Shown: positions 34,971 to 44,378, numbered from the stretch's first letter. The stretch is 64,000 nucleotides of DNA from Candidatus Bathyarchaeota archaeon (GCA_026014805.1 JAOZHR010000022.1:1-64000); one strand, 5' to 3'. Notes: generated by a model from the sequence alone, not told the origin. Numbers and translations are program-made.

Positions 34971-36337
34971 TTTGTCCAAACTCCCCTTCCTAAGCCACGA
35001 TACACAAATCCATATTTCTCTGCTTTTAATGGATCTATTACATGACTGATGTCCACTATTGCTGGCGATTTTTTGGCCAAGAACTTGATTTTTTTAAGGT
35101 TCAACCGCTCAAATTTGGAATGCCCTACTAGAATGATTATGCAATCCGTTTTTTCAACAACTTTGAATAATTTTTCGGCTTCAAAGCCAAGCTCCGTCAG
35201 CTCTTTTTTTGAAAAGAACGGGTCATAAATCTGCACTATCCTCACCTTCTTTTTGAGGAGATTAATAATGTTCCTTGTCAGTGTTCTAGGTGGTTCTTTG
35301 ACGTTTGGATGTTGGGAAATCCCTAGAACTGAAATTTTTGCTCTTCTAACCGTTTTGCCGCAAACTTTCAAAGCGTCTTTTGCCAAGCGGAACGTGTAAT
35401 CAGCAATTTCTTCATTTATCTTTCTAGCTAAATGCGTCAGGCGGAGGTTCAAGTTAATGTTTTCGGCTTCTTCATAGAGCAAGAAAAAGTCACTCCGCGC
35501 CGAACTATTCAAGACGCCAGGAAAGGGCAGATGGAATGTGTCACTTTTGTTGGCAACTTTCAAGATTTCAAGAAAGTCTATTCTAAGCCTTTCGCACAAG
35601 AATGCAAGCTCATTCGCTAAAGCTTGACTGGCCTCGTTACTTGCGTTTTGGAAAAGATTTACTGCCTCGGCGGTTTTCATGCTGCTGACTTCTATAATAT
35701 TCGACTTGGTTATTCTACCTAAGACAAGATTTGCTATTCTAAGGCTTGATTCATCAATAGCGCCTACGACTCTCGAGAAGTTAGAAACTCTGCTTAATGG
35801 TTCCAGCGAATTCCCTTGAATGGGACTACAAGCCAAACCAAAATCTATGCCAGCCTTTAATCCAGATGTTTTTTCTAAAACCTCTCGCATAGAACCTTCA
35901 ACTATTCCAGGTCCTGTGGAGCAGACAAACAGAACCAAAGAATCTTTCTGCAGCCCCATTCCTACCTCTCTGCACATTTTTTCTAATAGCGAATAGTCTG
36001 GCTTTTTCTTTCGGTCAACTGCCGTTTGAACGGCGATAACAATGATGTCACTTTCAGATGCGGCCTTTCTAGCATTAGAAGATGCAGTGAAAATCGCTTC
36101 TTTCATGTATCTTTCTAATGCGCGATAGGCTTCCTTTAAAAATAGAGTTTGCCCCTTCTTTAGCAATTCAAGGGCATGCGGATTTGTGTTTACGCCTATT
36201 ACTCTGAACCCTGCGTCTGCAAAAAGACAAGCATAAGGCACGCCTATTTTGCTGCATTCGATGACGCTGACTGTGTAGTTTCCGCATTTTTCGAAACTGT
36301 CAACATCTTCTTTGTTAATGTTCATTATGCTGGACAT
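34967..36337 (-). CDS. UDP-N-acetyl-D-mannosamine dehydrogenase-like protein, probable pseudo-enzyme
   Basis: A 456-residue protein with the full three-domain layout of UDP-sugar dehydrogenases (WecC/Ugd), readable from SSMKTAEAVNLFQNASNE and the last-domain opening ISVLGISQHPNVKEPPRT. But the active-site residues are gone. The dinucleotide loop GxGxxG reads ECSKIG (27-32); the general-base Lys of EAxK is Asn 227; the Cys of GxGGxC is Ser in GVLNSSARSDFFLL (274-287); and the Glu of PER is replaced (SPIQGNSLEP). The structural frame is kept, with no stop or frameshift. The product may have a regulatory or scaffold role beside the Gfo/Idh enzyme; an active relative elsewhere would be needed. 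Confidence 0.82.
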   Translation of the reverse strand: MSSIMNINKEDVDSFEKCGNYTVSVIECSKIGVPYACLFADAGFRVIGVNTNPHALELLKKGQTLFLKEAYRALERYMKEAIFTASSNARKAASESDIIVIAVQTAVDRKKKPDYSLLEKMCREVGMGLQKDSLVLFVCSTGPGIVEGSMREVLEKTSGLKAGIDFGLACSPIQGNSLEPLSRVSNFSRVVGAIDESSLRIANLVLGRITKSNIIEVSSMKTAEAVNLFQNASNEASQALANELAFLCERLRIDFLEILKVANKSDTFHLPFPGVLNSSARSDFFLLYEEAENINLNLRLTHLARKINEEIADYTFRLAKDALKVCGKTVRRAKISVLGISQHPNVKEPPRTLTRNIINLLKKKVRIVQIYDPFFSKKELTELGFEAEKLFKVVEKTDCIIILVGHSKFERLNLKKIKFLAKKSPAIVDISHVIDPLKAEKYGFVYRGLGRGVWTK

Positions 36338-36399
36338 TTTTTCACTTCTGTGGTGTTTATCCGGCTGGGCATTTTGTGGTTTGAAAGCTTGTCTTGAGT

Positions 36400-37767
36400 T
36401 TAAGGGCTTATGATTTGTTGCAGTTTTCGCTTATATTCTTTAACCAATATGTACGCTCTTTCTTTTGTCTCTGCTTCGGCGTAAAATCGGTATATGGGTT
36501 CGGTTCCGCTTGGTCTTATGAGGATGGAGCTTTTTTTTGGTAACCATAATTTTACGCCATCGATGGTTTCAGGATTTAAGTACTTGACATCTGCAACCAA
36601 TTTTTTAAGAGCCAAAGTTTTCTTTTCGTTTGGGCATTTTATTTTGCCTTTTTCGAGGTAATAATGAGGCAATTCGCCCAGCAATCGAGACAGCTTTCTC
36701 TCAGTTTTCGCCATTATGTCCAAGATTAAAGCTGTTGTCATTGCACCGTCTCGTACTGGCTGATGGGGACCGTAAAATACGCCTCCATTTTCTTCTCCTC
36801 CCAATTTTGCCTTCAGTTTCTTCATAGTGTATGAGACGATGGTGCTTCCAACCTTTGTCCAGACTAACTTGCCGCCATATTTTTCTGCGATGTCTTTGAC
36901 TACTTGTGAAGAGCTTACAGGCGTGACAATCATTTCTCCGCTGTTTGCTTGTAGAAAATGTTTTTCTATCAGGGCGAAGGTGCGATCTCCCCATTGTATT
37001 TCTCCTTTTTCGTCTACGAAGATAGAGCGGTCTGCATCACCATCGAAAGCAACGCCGAAATCTGCCCCAACAGTCTTCACCGTTGTTGCCAAGTCTTGTA
37101 AAATTTCTGGTGTAGGTTCTGACATTCTACTTGGGAATGTTCCATCGATGTCTGCGTTTATAGTGGTGACTCGGCAGCTTAGCTCTCTAAGCAAGTACGG
37201 TGTTACCAAGCCGCCTACGCCGTTGGCAGCGTCCACCACAACGTGGTAATTTTTTTTCCTAATCGCAACAACATCAACATGCTTTTTCACAGCTTCTTTG
37301 TATTCATCCAAGACTCTGAGCAAAACGTACACATGTCCAACTCTACACCAGTCAACGCGGTTCGCCTTGTTTTCAAAGAATATGTTTTCGATTTCAACCT
37401 CTTGTTGCCTTGGAATTTCTACGCCGTCTTTTGCCATCACTTTTATTCCATTATATTGAGGTGGGTTGTGGGAGGCTGTAATCATGACGCCGCCGTCCAT
37501 TTGGTGATTTTTAACTGCGTATTGGATGCTGGGTGTAGGTGCCATTCCAGCGTCATAGACGTTGCAGCCTGTTGAAACCAGTCCACTTGTGACCGCGTTT
37601 GCTAGCATAATATTACTGACTCTGCTGTCATATCCTAGGAGAATTCTGCCTCGTTTGAAGAAGGTACCGATGGCTTCTGCAATTCTTATTGCAAACTCTG
37701 GCGTTAATTCCTCGTTAACTACTGCGCGGATCCCGTTTGTTCCAAACAATCGTCTTGACTTTTCCAT
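36400..37767 (-). CDS. glmM: Phosphoglucosamine mutase / phosphomannomutase family
   Basis: A 455-residue alpha-D-phosphohexomutase. LFGTNGIRAVVNEE at the start, the phosphoserine loop MITASHNPPQYNGIK, metal loop AFDGDADRSIF, sugar loop GGEENGG and phosphate loop IRPSGTEPIYRFY are all present. It interconverts hexose 6- and 1-phosphates (glucosamine in the GlmM reading, mannose or glucose possible). It lies 17 bases after the nucleotidyltransferase gene and 60 before the UDP-sugar dehydrogenase-like gene on the same strand, so it feeds a nucleotide-sugar pathway. Confidence 0.93.
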   Translation of the reverse strand: MEKSRRLFGTNGIRAVVNEELTPEFAIRIAEAIGTFFKRGRILLGYDSRVSNIMLANAVTSGLVSTGCNVYDAGMAPTPSIQYAVKNHQMDGGVMITASHNPPQYNGIKVMAKDGVEIPRQQEVEIENIFFENKANRVDWCRVGHVYVLLRVLDEYKEAVKKHVDVVAIRKKNYHVVVDAANGVGGLVTPYLLRELSCRVTTINADIDGTFPSRMSEPTPEILQDLATTVKTVGADFGVAFDGDADRSIFVDEKGEIQWGDRTFALIEKHFLQANSGEMIVTPVSSSQVVKDIAEKYGGKLVWTKVGSTIVSYTMKKLKAKLGGEENGGVFYGPHQPVRDGAMTTALILDIMAKTERKLSRLLGELPHYYLEKGKIKCPNEKKTLALKKLVADVKYLNPETIDGVKLWLPKKSSILIRPSGTEPIYRFYAEAETKERAYILVKEYKRKLQQIISP

Positions 37768-37784
37768 TTTCCATTCGTCTCAGG

Positions 37785-38909
37785 TTACATAACGCATCTA
37801 GGTGTGAGTATATTTTCGGAAATTTCTTTCGAGGGGCATATTTTGACACCGTGGGTGAGAGTGATGCTATCTCGAATCACTGTGTTGTCGCCTATTAAGC
37901 ATCCTCTTCCGATTTTCACCTTTTTTCCGATAGTGACAAACTCGCCTATTATTGCTCCTTCAACGGTCGTAAAATCTGAAATTGTAGTGTTTGGGAAAAC
38001 GATGCAGTCTTTCATGCGAACTTCTTTCCCTACAAAAACGTTTTTTCCAAGAGACACGTTTGGACCTATAATCGATTTTTCTCCCACAGTCACACTTTCT
38101 CCAATAGCCACTGCTTCCTTGATTTCACCTTTCTTACCGATTCTCGCTTCCCCCAAATTATTGCTTGTTTCCATTCCTGCTTCAAGCCAAAGCCTGTTTG
38201 CTTTGATGTAGTCTATTGGCTTTCCAACATCGACCCATAAGCCTTTAATTTCGTGACCGAAAAGCTCTCCTTCTTCTGCAAGCTTTGGAAATATCTCCCG
38301 TTCTATGGAGCATCGTCTGCCCGCTGGGATGTAGTCAAATATGCATGGGTCAAAGACGTAAATGCCAGCGTTTGCCAAGTTGCTTGGCGCCTTTTTAGAT
38401 GGCTTTTCTACAAATCTCGTAATGCGATTTTTCCTTGTTAGTTTCACCACCCCATAGCGGCTCGGATCTTTGATTCTGCGGAGTGCTATGGCTGCTATAC
38501 AGTCGTTGCTTTTGTGTTGTTCCATAATTTCTGAGTAATTAACGTCGGTCAGGATATCGCCATTTAGCACTAAGAAAGGCTTTTTTCTTCCCAGAAGCTT
38601 TTCAGCCTGTTTTACAGGGCCTCCGGTTCCTAAAGCCCTTTGCGAAGAACATGCGGTTTTAGGTTTTAGTGGCATGTCTCTGGAGTAATGAAGTCTTATT
38701 CCATGTTTTGACTTACCGCAGATGTGCTCAAGGGCGTCTGCCATGAAGTTGACGGCAAGTATTGCTTCCTTTACGCCGTTTTCTGCTAGTCTTTTAAGCG
38801 TCAAATCGAGAAGTGGCTTGTTGGCTATTGGAAAGAGAAGTTTCGGTCTTGTGCAACTTAGGGGGCGTAGTCTTGTTCCGAATCCTCCCGCCAAGATTAA
38901 AGCTTTCAA
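37785..38909 (-). CDS. Sugar-1-phosphate nucleotidyltransferase with left-handed beta-helix domain
   Basis: A 374-residue protein. The N-terminal transferase has ALILAGGFGTRLRPLSCTRPK and LNGDILTD; the C-terminal part (about 260-355) is a run of hexapeptide repeats (IGESVTVGEKSIIGPNVSLG and more). The layout is shared by GMP-mannose pyrophosphorylase-like enzymes and archaeal GlmU-like proteins; linkage to glmM favours UDP-GlcNAc synthesis but GDP-mannose is possible. The start is TTG 38909. The transferase loop carries an unusual Cys-containing stretch (KPKTACSSQRALGTGGPV). Confidence 0.9.
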   Translation of the reverse strand: MKALILAGGFGTRLRPLSCTRPKLLFPIANKPLLDLTLKRLAENGVKEAILAVNFMADALEHICGKSKHGIRLHYSRDMPLKPKTACSSQRALGTGGPVKQAEKLLGRKKPFLVLNGDILTDVNYSEIMEQHKSNDCIAAIALRRIKDPSRYGVVKLTRKNRITRFVEKPSKKAPSNLANAGIYVFDPCIFDYIPAGRRCSIEREIFPKLAEEGELFGHEIKGLWVDVGKPIDYIKANRLWLEAGMETSNNLGEARIGKKGEIKEAVAIGESVTVGEKSIIGPNVSLGKNVFVGKEVRMKDCIVFPNTTISDFTTVEGAIIGEFVTIGKKVKIGRGCLIGDNTVIRDSITLTHGVKICPSKEISENILTPRCVM

Positions 38910-39052
38910 AGTTTTCTTCGTTCTCCGAATAGGGATTTAGATTCTGTGATACTTGACTAAAAACTTTGTCGAAACACCGGACTCGTCAACATATCCAAAG
39001 CTGCCATCTTCAATCTTGTTCTTTCACGCTCGCAACTGCGCGCGCGCGTTTT

Positions 39053-40597
39053 TTATTCCCATTCTATCGTTGCAGGTGGCTTGTGAGTAATATCGTAGAC
39101 CACTCGGGTCACATCAGGTATCTCATTAGTTATTCTCGAAGAAATCTTTTCAAGAACTTCGTAGGGAATCTCTGCAAAACTAGCAGTCATAGCTTCTCTG
39201 CTTTCAACAATCCGCACTGCAACCATGTAGCCATACGCTCTAGAATCTCCCTTAACCCCCGTGCTTTTGGTATCTGTCAACACCGCAAAATACTGCCACA
39301 ATTCATCCTTAAAACCAGTACCTTCAATCTCATCAGTGACAATCCTGTCTGCCTTTTTCACAATATCCAACTTGTCCTCTGTAACCTCGCCTATTATTCT
39401 CACAGCTAGACCGGGTCCTGGAAAAGGCTGTCTCTTGACAATTCTATTGGGTAACCCTAACCTTTCGGCAACTTTCCGAACCTCATCTTTATACAGGTCT
39501 CTTAATGGCTCAACAACAGCTTTGAACTCCATTTTCGCGGGCAACCCAGCAACATTGTGATGCGTCTTTATCTTGTCCGAAAACTTCCCAAATCCTGATT
39601 CGATTCTGTCTGGGTAAATTGTTCCTTGTACAAGATATTCTGCGCCAACTTTTCTTGCCTCTTCTTCGAAAACGCGAACAAACTCTTCACCGATAACCTT
39701 TCGTTTCTGCTCCGGGTCGGTTACACCTCGAAGTTTCTGTAAAAATCTTTGTCTAGCATCGACGGCTATGAAGTTAATGTCAAATTTTCGGAATGTGTTC
39801 TCGACAAATTCTGGCTCGCTTTTCCGCATGAAACCGTGATCTACAAATACAGCTGTGAGGTTTTTTCCTATTGCCTTTGCGGCTAGGGCTGTCACTGTGC
39901 TAGAATCTATGCCACCACTCAACGCTACTATTACTCTATCAGCACCTAACAATTCTTTTGTATCGTCTATTGCTTTTTCCACGAAATCTTCCATGGTCCA
40001 GTTTGGCTCGCATTGACACACTTCAAAAAGAAAGTTTTTCAGCATTTTGTCTCCATTTTCTGTGTGAACTACCTCTGGGTGCCACTGCAACCCGTAAACA
40101 ATACCTTTTTTGTGGCGGAAGGCAGCGACCGGACAGTTTTCGGTGTGAGCTAATGCTTCATATTCATTTGTGAGACTATAGACGATGTCACTGTGGCTCA
40201 TCCATACTTTCTCTTTGCTATTTAACCCTTTTAATACACCAACGGGCTTATCTATTGTCGCGCAGGCGATGCCGAATTCTCTTTTCTCTGCGGGCTTGAC
40301 CAGTCCTCCCATGATGTGAACTATTAATTGATGCCCATAACATAACCCCAAGACAGGGAGGCTCAAATTGAGGATGCCATGGTTAACTTTTGGGGCGTTC
40401 GGTTCAAAAACGCTTTGCGGGCCTCCCGATAAAATAAGACCTTTAACGTTAACCTTCTTTTGCCAACTTTCTATTTCAGTTGGTGAGATATCGTGGGAAA
40501 CTATTTTTGAGTAGACATTGTTTTCTCTTATTCGCCTTGCTATTAGGTGGCAGTATTGTCCGCCAAAATCTAAGACTAGAACTGTGTCTATTTTCAT
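39053..40597 (-). CDS. guaA: GMP synthase (glutamine-hydrolysing), fused GATase and synthetase
   Basis: A 514-residue GuaA in one chain. The class I glutaminase has LILSGGPQSVFE, the nucleophile elbow PVLGLCYGHQLIVH and GLQWHPEV; the ATP-pyrophosphatase has IVALSGGIDSSTVTALA; the dimerisation domain ends with TRVVYDITHKPPATIEWE. It converts XMP to GMP. Many archaea encode the two parts separately (GuaAA and GuaAB), so the fused form is noteworthy. ATG 40597. It stands alone, with a GC-alternating tract (CGCGCGCG) just downstream at 39040. Confidence 0.96.
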   Translation of the reverse strand: MKIDTVLVLDFGGQYCHLIARRIRENNVYSKIVSHDISPTEIESWQKKVNVKGLILSGGPQSVFEPNAPKVNHGILNLSLPVLGLCYGHQLIVHIMGGLVKPAEKREFGIACATIDKPVGVLKGLNSKEKVWMSHSDIVYSLTNEYEALAHTENCPVAAFRHKKGIVYGLQWHPEVVHTENGDKMLKNFLFEVCQCEPNWTMEDFVEKAIDDTKELLGADRVIVALSGGIDSSTVTALAAKAIGKNLTAVFVDHGFMRKSEPEFVENTFRKFDINFIAVDARQRFLQKLRGVTDPEQKRKVIGEEFVRVFEEEARKVGAEYLVQGTIYPDRIESGFGKFSDKIKTHHNVAGLPAKMEFKAVVEPLRDLYKDEVRKVAERLGLPNRIVKRQPFPGPGLAVRIIGEVTEDKLDIVKKADRIVTDEIEGTGFKDELWQYFAVLTDTKSTGVKGDSRAYGYMVAVRIVESREAMTASFAEIPYEVLEKISSRITNEIPDVTRVVYDITHKPPATIEWE

Positions 40598-40904
40598 GTC
40601 GATTCCTATCTTGTGAGTAGTGAGAACGCCTTTGTTACTTTACTGTTGCGGTTTAGGCGAAAAGGTCTTCTTTAATCTCTTATTGCTGTAACTTCTACCG
40701 TTTCTATGGGCAGTGATTTTGGATGTGCCCTTGTCGCGGATGTTGCATGCTGTGGCAGCTAGGCATTGAAGATTTGAAGATATTCCGTTTTGACCAGAAC
40801 AAACTTCGATGTTGCCGCCATGCGCTCAATGTTTGGCGATCTAGCGATACGTATTTAAGGTTATCATACCGATATGCACGGATGAACATAATGGTGATTT
40901 GAAG
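40598..40904. other. Intergenic region with promoter of the tungstate transporter operon
   Basis: No gene is seen. A TATA-like ATTTAAGG at about 40855 lies 50 bases before the wtpA start. The rest holds no repeat or recognisable coding sequence. Confidence 0.4.
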
Positions 40905-41963
40905 ATGATTAAACTTTCTAGAAGTGGACTAACTAGAATACAAACAAGTGTACTCATTTCCATTCTTGCCATTACGACAGTAGGAGGGCTTCTCTACTAC
41001 TCTGACAGATCACAGAAGATTGGATTGAAAGTTTTTTGTGCAGGTAGTTTGGCGCTTCCTTTTGAAGATATTAGAGTTGAATTCGAGGCAAACCATACGA
41101 ACGTTGAAGTGCAATTAGAACCTAGTGGCAGTATCATCTGTGTGCAAAAGATCACAGAACTTGATGAAGAGTGTGATGTGCTTGCATCTGCAGATTACAC
41201 TCTGATACCAAATATGATGATGACTTCGGACTCAAACCACACAAGTTGGTACATAATATTCGCTGTTAATAGGATGACTATAGTGTATACTGACCAAAGT
41301 AGATATGCTGACGAGATAAACTCAACTAACTGGTACAACATTCTTCGAAGAAACGATGTGAAATGGGGGTTTTCCAACCCCAATATGGACCCGTGTGGGT
41401 ATAGATCGCTCATGGTCATACAGCTTGCAGAACTCGAATATGACGATGATCTGATTTTTGAGGATCTAATCGAGGCTAACTCGGATATTACAGTATCTGA
41501 AGCCGACGGGATATATACTATAGACACTAATATGTCAGATTTGAATCCCAACACCGCGAAGTTGATGATTAGAGAGAAGTCCATTGACCTGATTTCTTTT
41601 GTGCAGGAGGGCGGATTGGACTACGCTTTTGAGTACTCGAGTGTCGCGAGGCAGCATGGACTCAAATTTCTGGTATTGCCTGAATCCATTGATTTGAGCT
41701 CTGATTATCATAAGGGCATCTACAAGACCGTGAGGGTTCGGAAAACCACAAAAACTAGTACTGGAAAGCCAATTGTTTATGGGTTAACAATACCTAATAG
41801 TTCCCCCCATCCAACGCTTGCTGCAGAATTCGTCAAATATATCCTCAATGAATTCGGTCAAAGTGTCCTACACAATAACGCGCAACCACCTGTTGTGCCA
41901 GCGGTAACAAATGACATAGACAAAGTTCCTGAAAGCCTTAGACCATACATAGTGGGGCAATGA
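40905..41963 (+). CDS. wtpA: Tungstate/molybdate ABC transporter, substrate-binding protein
   Basis: A 352-residue lipid- or helix-anchored binding protein. An N-terminal hydrophobic segment (about 12-32) is followed by KVFCAGSLALPFEDI and VQLEPSGSIICVQKITELD, the oxyanion-binding signature of WtpA/ModA, and CDVLASADYTLIP. WNPNMDPCGYRSL-like (SNPNMDPCGYRSLMV) and LTIPNSSPHPTLAAEFV complete the family pattern. ATG 40905 has GGTGA 7 bases upstream; the TTG at 40899 is less likely. It begins the wtpABC operon and would deliver tungstate or molybdate for tungstopterin or molybdopterin enzymes. Confidence 0.93.
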   Translation: MIKLSRSGLTRIQTSVLISILAITTVGGLLYYSDRSQKIGLKVFCAGSLALPFEDIRVEFEANHTNVEVQLEPSGSIICVQKITELDEECDVLASADYTLIPNMMMTSDSNHTSWYIIFAVNRMTIVYTDQSRYADEINSTNWYNILRRNDVKWGFSNPNMDPCGYRSLMVIQLAELEYDDDLIFEDLIEANSDITVSEADGIYTIDTNMSDLNPNTAKLMIREKSIDLISFVQEGGLDYAFEYSSVARQHGLKFLVLPESIDLSSDYHKGIYKTVRVRKTTKTSTGKPIVYGLTIPNSSPHPTLAAEFVKYILNEFGQSVLHNNAQPPVVPAVTNDIDKVPESLRPYIVGQ

Positions 41964-41967
41964 GATT

Positions 41968-42774
41968 ATGTCCATTAAAGTCTTCAAACGTCAACCTCTT
42001 TCTCTGATTTTTTTGCTTATAGGCTCTCTTATCATACTCTTCATAATTCTCACACTCTTCAACATGATTTTCCAGCAAATCGTACTCGAGCCAGGGAGTC
42101 TTCTTGAAGCAGCTAGTGACCCTGCAGTGATAAAATCGATTCTATTGACTTTATACGCTTCTTTTCTCGCAACCTTGGTCGCAGTAGCTCTTGGAACACC
42201 TCTGGCATATGTTCTTGCAAGGCATGATTTTTTTGGAAAAAGCGTGGTGGAATCCATCATTGATGTGCCAGTGATAATACCGCACAGCGTTGCAGGGATA
42301 GCTCTATATGCCCTGTTTATGCGTAGAAGCGCCATGGGAGGCGCCTTTTCGAATCTTGGTATCATCTTCGAAGATTCTCTGTGGGGTATTGTAGTCGCGA
42401 TGCTTTTCGTGAACACTCCATTCTATGTAAATGCTGCGAAAGAGGGTTTTCAGAGCATCAATCCACATCTTGAACGCGTGGCCAGAACCTTAGGTGCCAG
42501 CCAGCAGAAAGCCTTCTACTGGATAACGTTGCCCTTGGCTATCCGCCACCTTTTTTCTGGAGCCGTAATGGCATGGGCTAGAGGTATAAGTGAGTTTGGC
42601 GCAGTAATAATTATAGCATTTTATCCCATGGTTGCTCCGATTTTAATATATTACGAATTTACCACTGGTGGCCTAGCTAAGTCTCAGCCCATAGCAGTCC
42701 TCCTAATACTTGTTTGCTTTGCAATTTTCATTGTTCTGCGCACATCTGCGAAGTACTGGGAGAGACGAAAATGA
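41968..42774 (+). CDS. wtpB: Tungstate/molybdate ABC transporter, permease
   Basis: A 268-residue inner-membrane permease with about six transmembrane helices. The EAA loop, which contacts the ATPase, is ERVARTLGASQQKAFYWITLPL. IDVPVIIPHSVAGIALYALFM and WARGISEFGAVIIIAFYP are the WtpB/ModB family blocks. It starts 4 bases after the wtpA stop and overlaps wtpC by ATGA. Confidence 0.95.
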   Translation: MSIKVFKRQPLSLIFLLIGSLIILFIILTLFNMIFQQIVLEPGSLLEAASDPAVIKSILLTLYASFLATLVAVALGTPLAYVLARHDFFGKSVVESIIDVPVIIPHSVAGIALYALFMRRSAMGGAFSNLGIIFEDSLWGIVVAMLFVNTPFYVNAAKEGFQSINPHLERVARTLGASQQKAFYWITLPLAIRHLFSGAVMAWARGISEFGAVIIIAFYPMVAPILIYYEFTTGGLAKSQPIAVLLILVCFAIFIVLRTSAKYWERRK

Positions 42775-43820
42775 TCACCTTTGAAAAAGTCAGTCACGAA
42801 TGGGGCGATTTTTCCCTCAAAAACGTGACTTTTAACATAAACAGGGGGGAATACTTCGTTATCCTCGGGCCTACAGCTGCTGGTAAAACCTTAATCCTTG
42901 AAACTATTGCTGGATTCTACATTCCACGTGAGGGGAACATCTTCCTAGATGGAAGGGACACTGCAAGCATCCCACCAGAGAAGCGCAACATCGGCTTTGT
43001 CTATCAAGACTATTCCTTATTTCCTCATATGTCGGTAGAAGAAAACATTGCTTTCGGTCTGAAAATGCGGAAGCTTCCTAAGAGAGATGTTGAATCTAAA
43101 GTCCAGAGTATAATGGATTCCATGCACATTTCTTACATTAAAGGTAGGGTTCCTTCAACTCTTTCTGGTGGGGAACGACAGCGGGTGGCTTTAGCCCGTG
43201 CCCTCGTGATAAACCCTGATATTCTTCTCCTTGATGAGCCATTAAGCGCTTTGGATTCAAGAACTCAGGAATCACTGAGGGAAGAATTAAGGAGAATCCA
43301 TAAAGTACAAGGTACAACGACGATTCACGTCACTCATAATCAAGATGAAGCTTTGGCGTTGGCCGACAGAATAGGCGTAATAATGAATGGTGAAATAGTC
43401 CAAGTTGATACGCCTTACAAGATTTTCAACGAGCCTGTGAGTGAGGAGATGGCGGTTTTTGTTGGGGTGGAAAACATTGTTAGAGGAAGGGTAGTGTCGA
43501 GTGAAGAAGGTGTGGCTCTAGTGCAAGTCGGGAGCAATCACATAAGTGCGCTTTCTAATATTGGAGCCGGGGAAGTAAACGTTTTCATTAGACCCGAAAA
43601 TGTAGTCTTATCTAGAGATAAGTTAGAGAGTAGCGCACGAAATAGTGTTATTGGGAAGATTACTGACATAATTCAGTTTGGGGCGATACTTAGAATATAT
43701 ATGGATAATGGTCTTTCGGCTTTAGTGACGAAGCAAGCAATAGAAGAGCTTGAATTGAATGTTGGGGAAAAAGTTTATGCTTCATTCAAGGCTACAGGTG
43801 TGCATCTGATTAAACGATGA
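42771..43820 (+). CDS. wtpC: Tungstate/molybdate ABC transporter, ATP-binding protein
   Basis: A 349-residue ABC ATPase. Walker A reads GPTAAGKT, the Q-loop is VYQDYSLFPHMSVEENI, the signature LSGGERQRVALARAL, Walker B ILLLDEPLSALD and the switch His is in THNQDEALAL. The C-terminal third (IRPENVVLSRD, then a TOBE-like domain) often binds oxyanions to shut down transport. ATG 42771 overlaps the wtpB stop; longer in-frame starts lie inside wtpB. Confidence 0.95.
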   Translation: MITFEKVSHEWGDFSLKNVTFNINRGEYFVILGPTAAGKTLILETIAGFYIPREGNIFLDGRDTASIPPEKRNIGFVYQDYSLFPHMSVEENIAFGLKMRKLPKRDVESKVQSIMDSMHISYIKGRVPSTLSGGERQRVALARALVINPDILLLDEPLSALDSRTQESLREELRRIHKVQGTTTIHVTHNQDEALALADRIGVIMNGEIVQVDTPYKIFNEPVSEEMAVFVGVENIVRGRVVSSEEGVALVQVGSNHISALSNIGAGEVNVFIRPENVVLSRDKLESSARNSVIGKITDIIQFGAILRIYMDNGLSALVTKQAIEELELNVGEKVYASFKATGVHLIKR

Positions 43821-44243
43821 AACTATTTGGGCGTGTGTGTGCAAATAATTTACAGGTCATTCTATCGAAAGGCAAGCACTTTCCTACACACGACGTTCGT
43901 TTTACGCCAAAAACGCCCAAATCCATCTGAAACCAAGAAGTTGGAGAGTTTATAGAGACGAGACGGTCCCTAAAGACTCGTCCACATATATCTGAAACCT
44001 GGTGGAGCAATTTTCCGTTGGGCTAACGCCTACAAACCATGTCTAACCGAATATCAGGTCTCCGCAGCTAATACCTTCTGAAATGTTCAAGTTCATTAGT
44101 TGTCTCACTTGTATCTGAAATTCTCGAAATTCCCTTTAAAGATACATTATTCCACGCTAAATTTCGTTGAGGAACTGCTGCTTCTGCCTCAGTTCATAGG
44201 CTATGTCTTACCAGGTAATTAAGGCGGCTTCATTGCTTGTTGG
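43821..44243. other. Intergenic region after wtpC, no gene seen
   Basis: Frames here are short and unlike protein on both strands; I see no tRNA, terminator or repeat until the hairpin at 44244. Confidence 0.4.
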
Positions 44244-44340
44244 AAAAGGGAGGGACATATGGAAAAACCATTTTCAATAGGGAGAAAGGAGAAGGCTTTG
44301 AGAAGAAAATTCTCTTCTTTTATCCATATGTATCCCTTTT
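44244..44340. repeat. Long imperfect hairpin (about 97 nt) with inner stem-loop
   Basis: The outer arms pair AAAAGGGA (44244-44251) with TCCCTTTT (44333-44340), and CATATGGA (44256-44263) with TCCATATG (44323-44330); a GGGA/TA internal loop separates them. Inside is a second stem AGAAGA-(6)-TCTTCT at 44301-44318. Sixteen base pairs in the arms plus six inside suggest a structured RNA or a miniature repeat element. No coding sequence overlaps it. Confidence 0.55.
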
Positions 44341-44354
44341 TTCAAGCTCAACCG

Positions 44355-44369
44355 TCGTAAGACTTACGA
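44355..44369. promoter_or_regulatory. Perfect 15-bp palindrome (candidate operator)
   Basis: TCGTAAG-A-CTTACGA is a perfect inverted repeat. Its right half plus two bases, CTTACGATA, recurs as a direct copy at 44390-44398. The two flank a TATA-like ACTATAAAA at 44379-44387, the layout expected of a repressor or activator site at an archaeal promoter. Confidence 0.45.
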
Positions 44370-44378
44370 TAGCATACA

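Noticed and set aside
39035-39052. CGCGCGCG tract downstream of guaA, considered as Z-DNA or regulatory element
   Set aside because: Short alternating tract with no other support.
43810-44010. 66-codon minus-strand ORF after wtpC
   Set aside because: No ribosome-binding site or motif; overlaps the wtpC 3' end.
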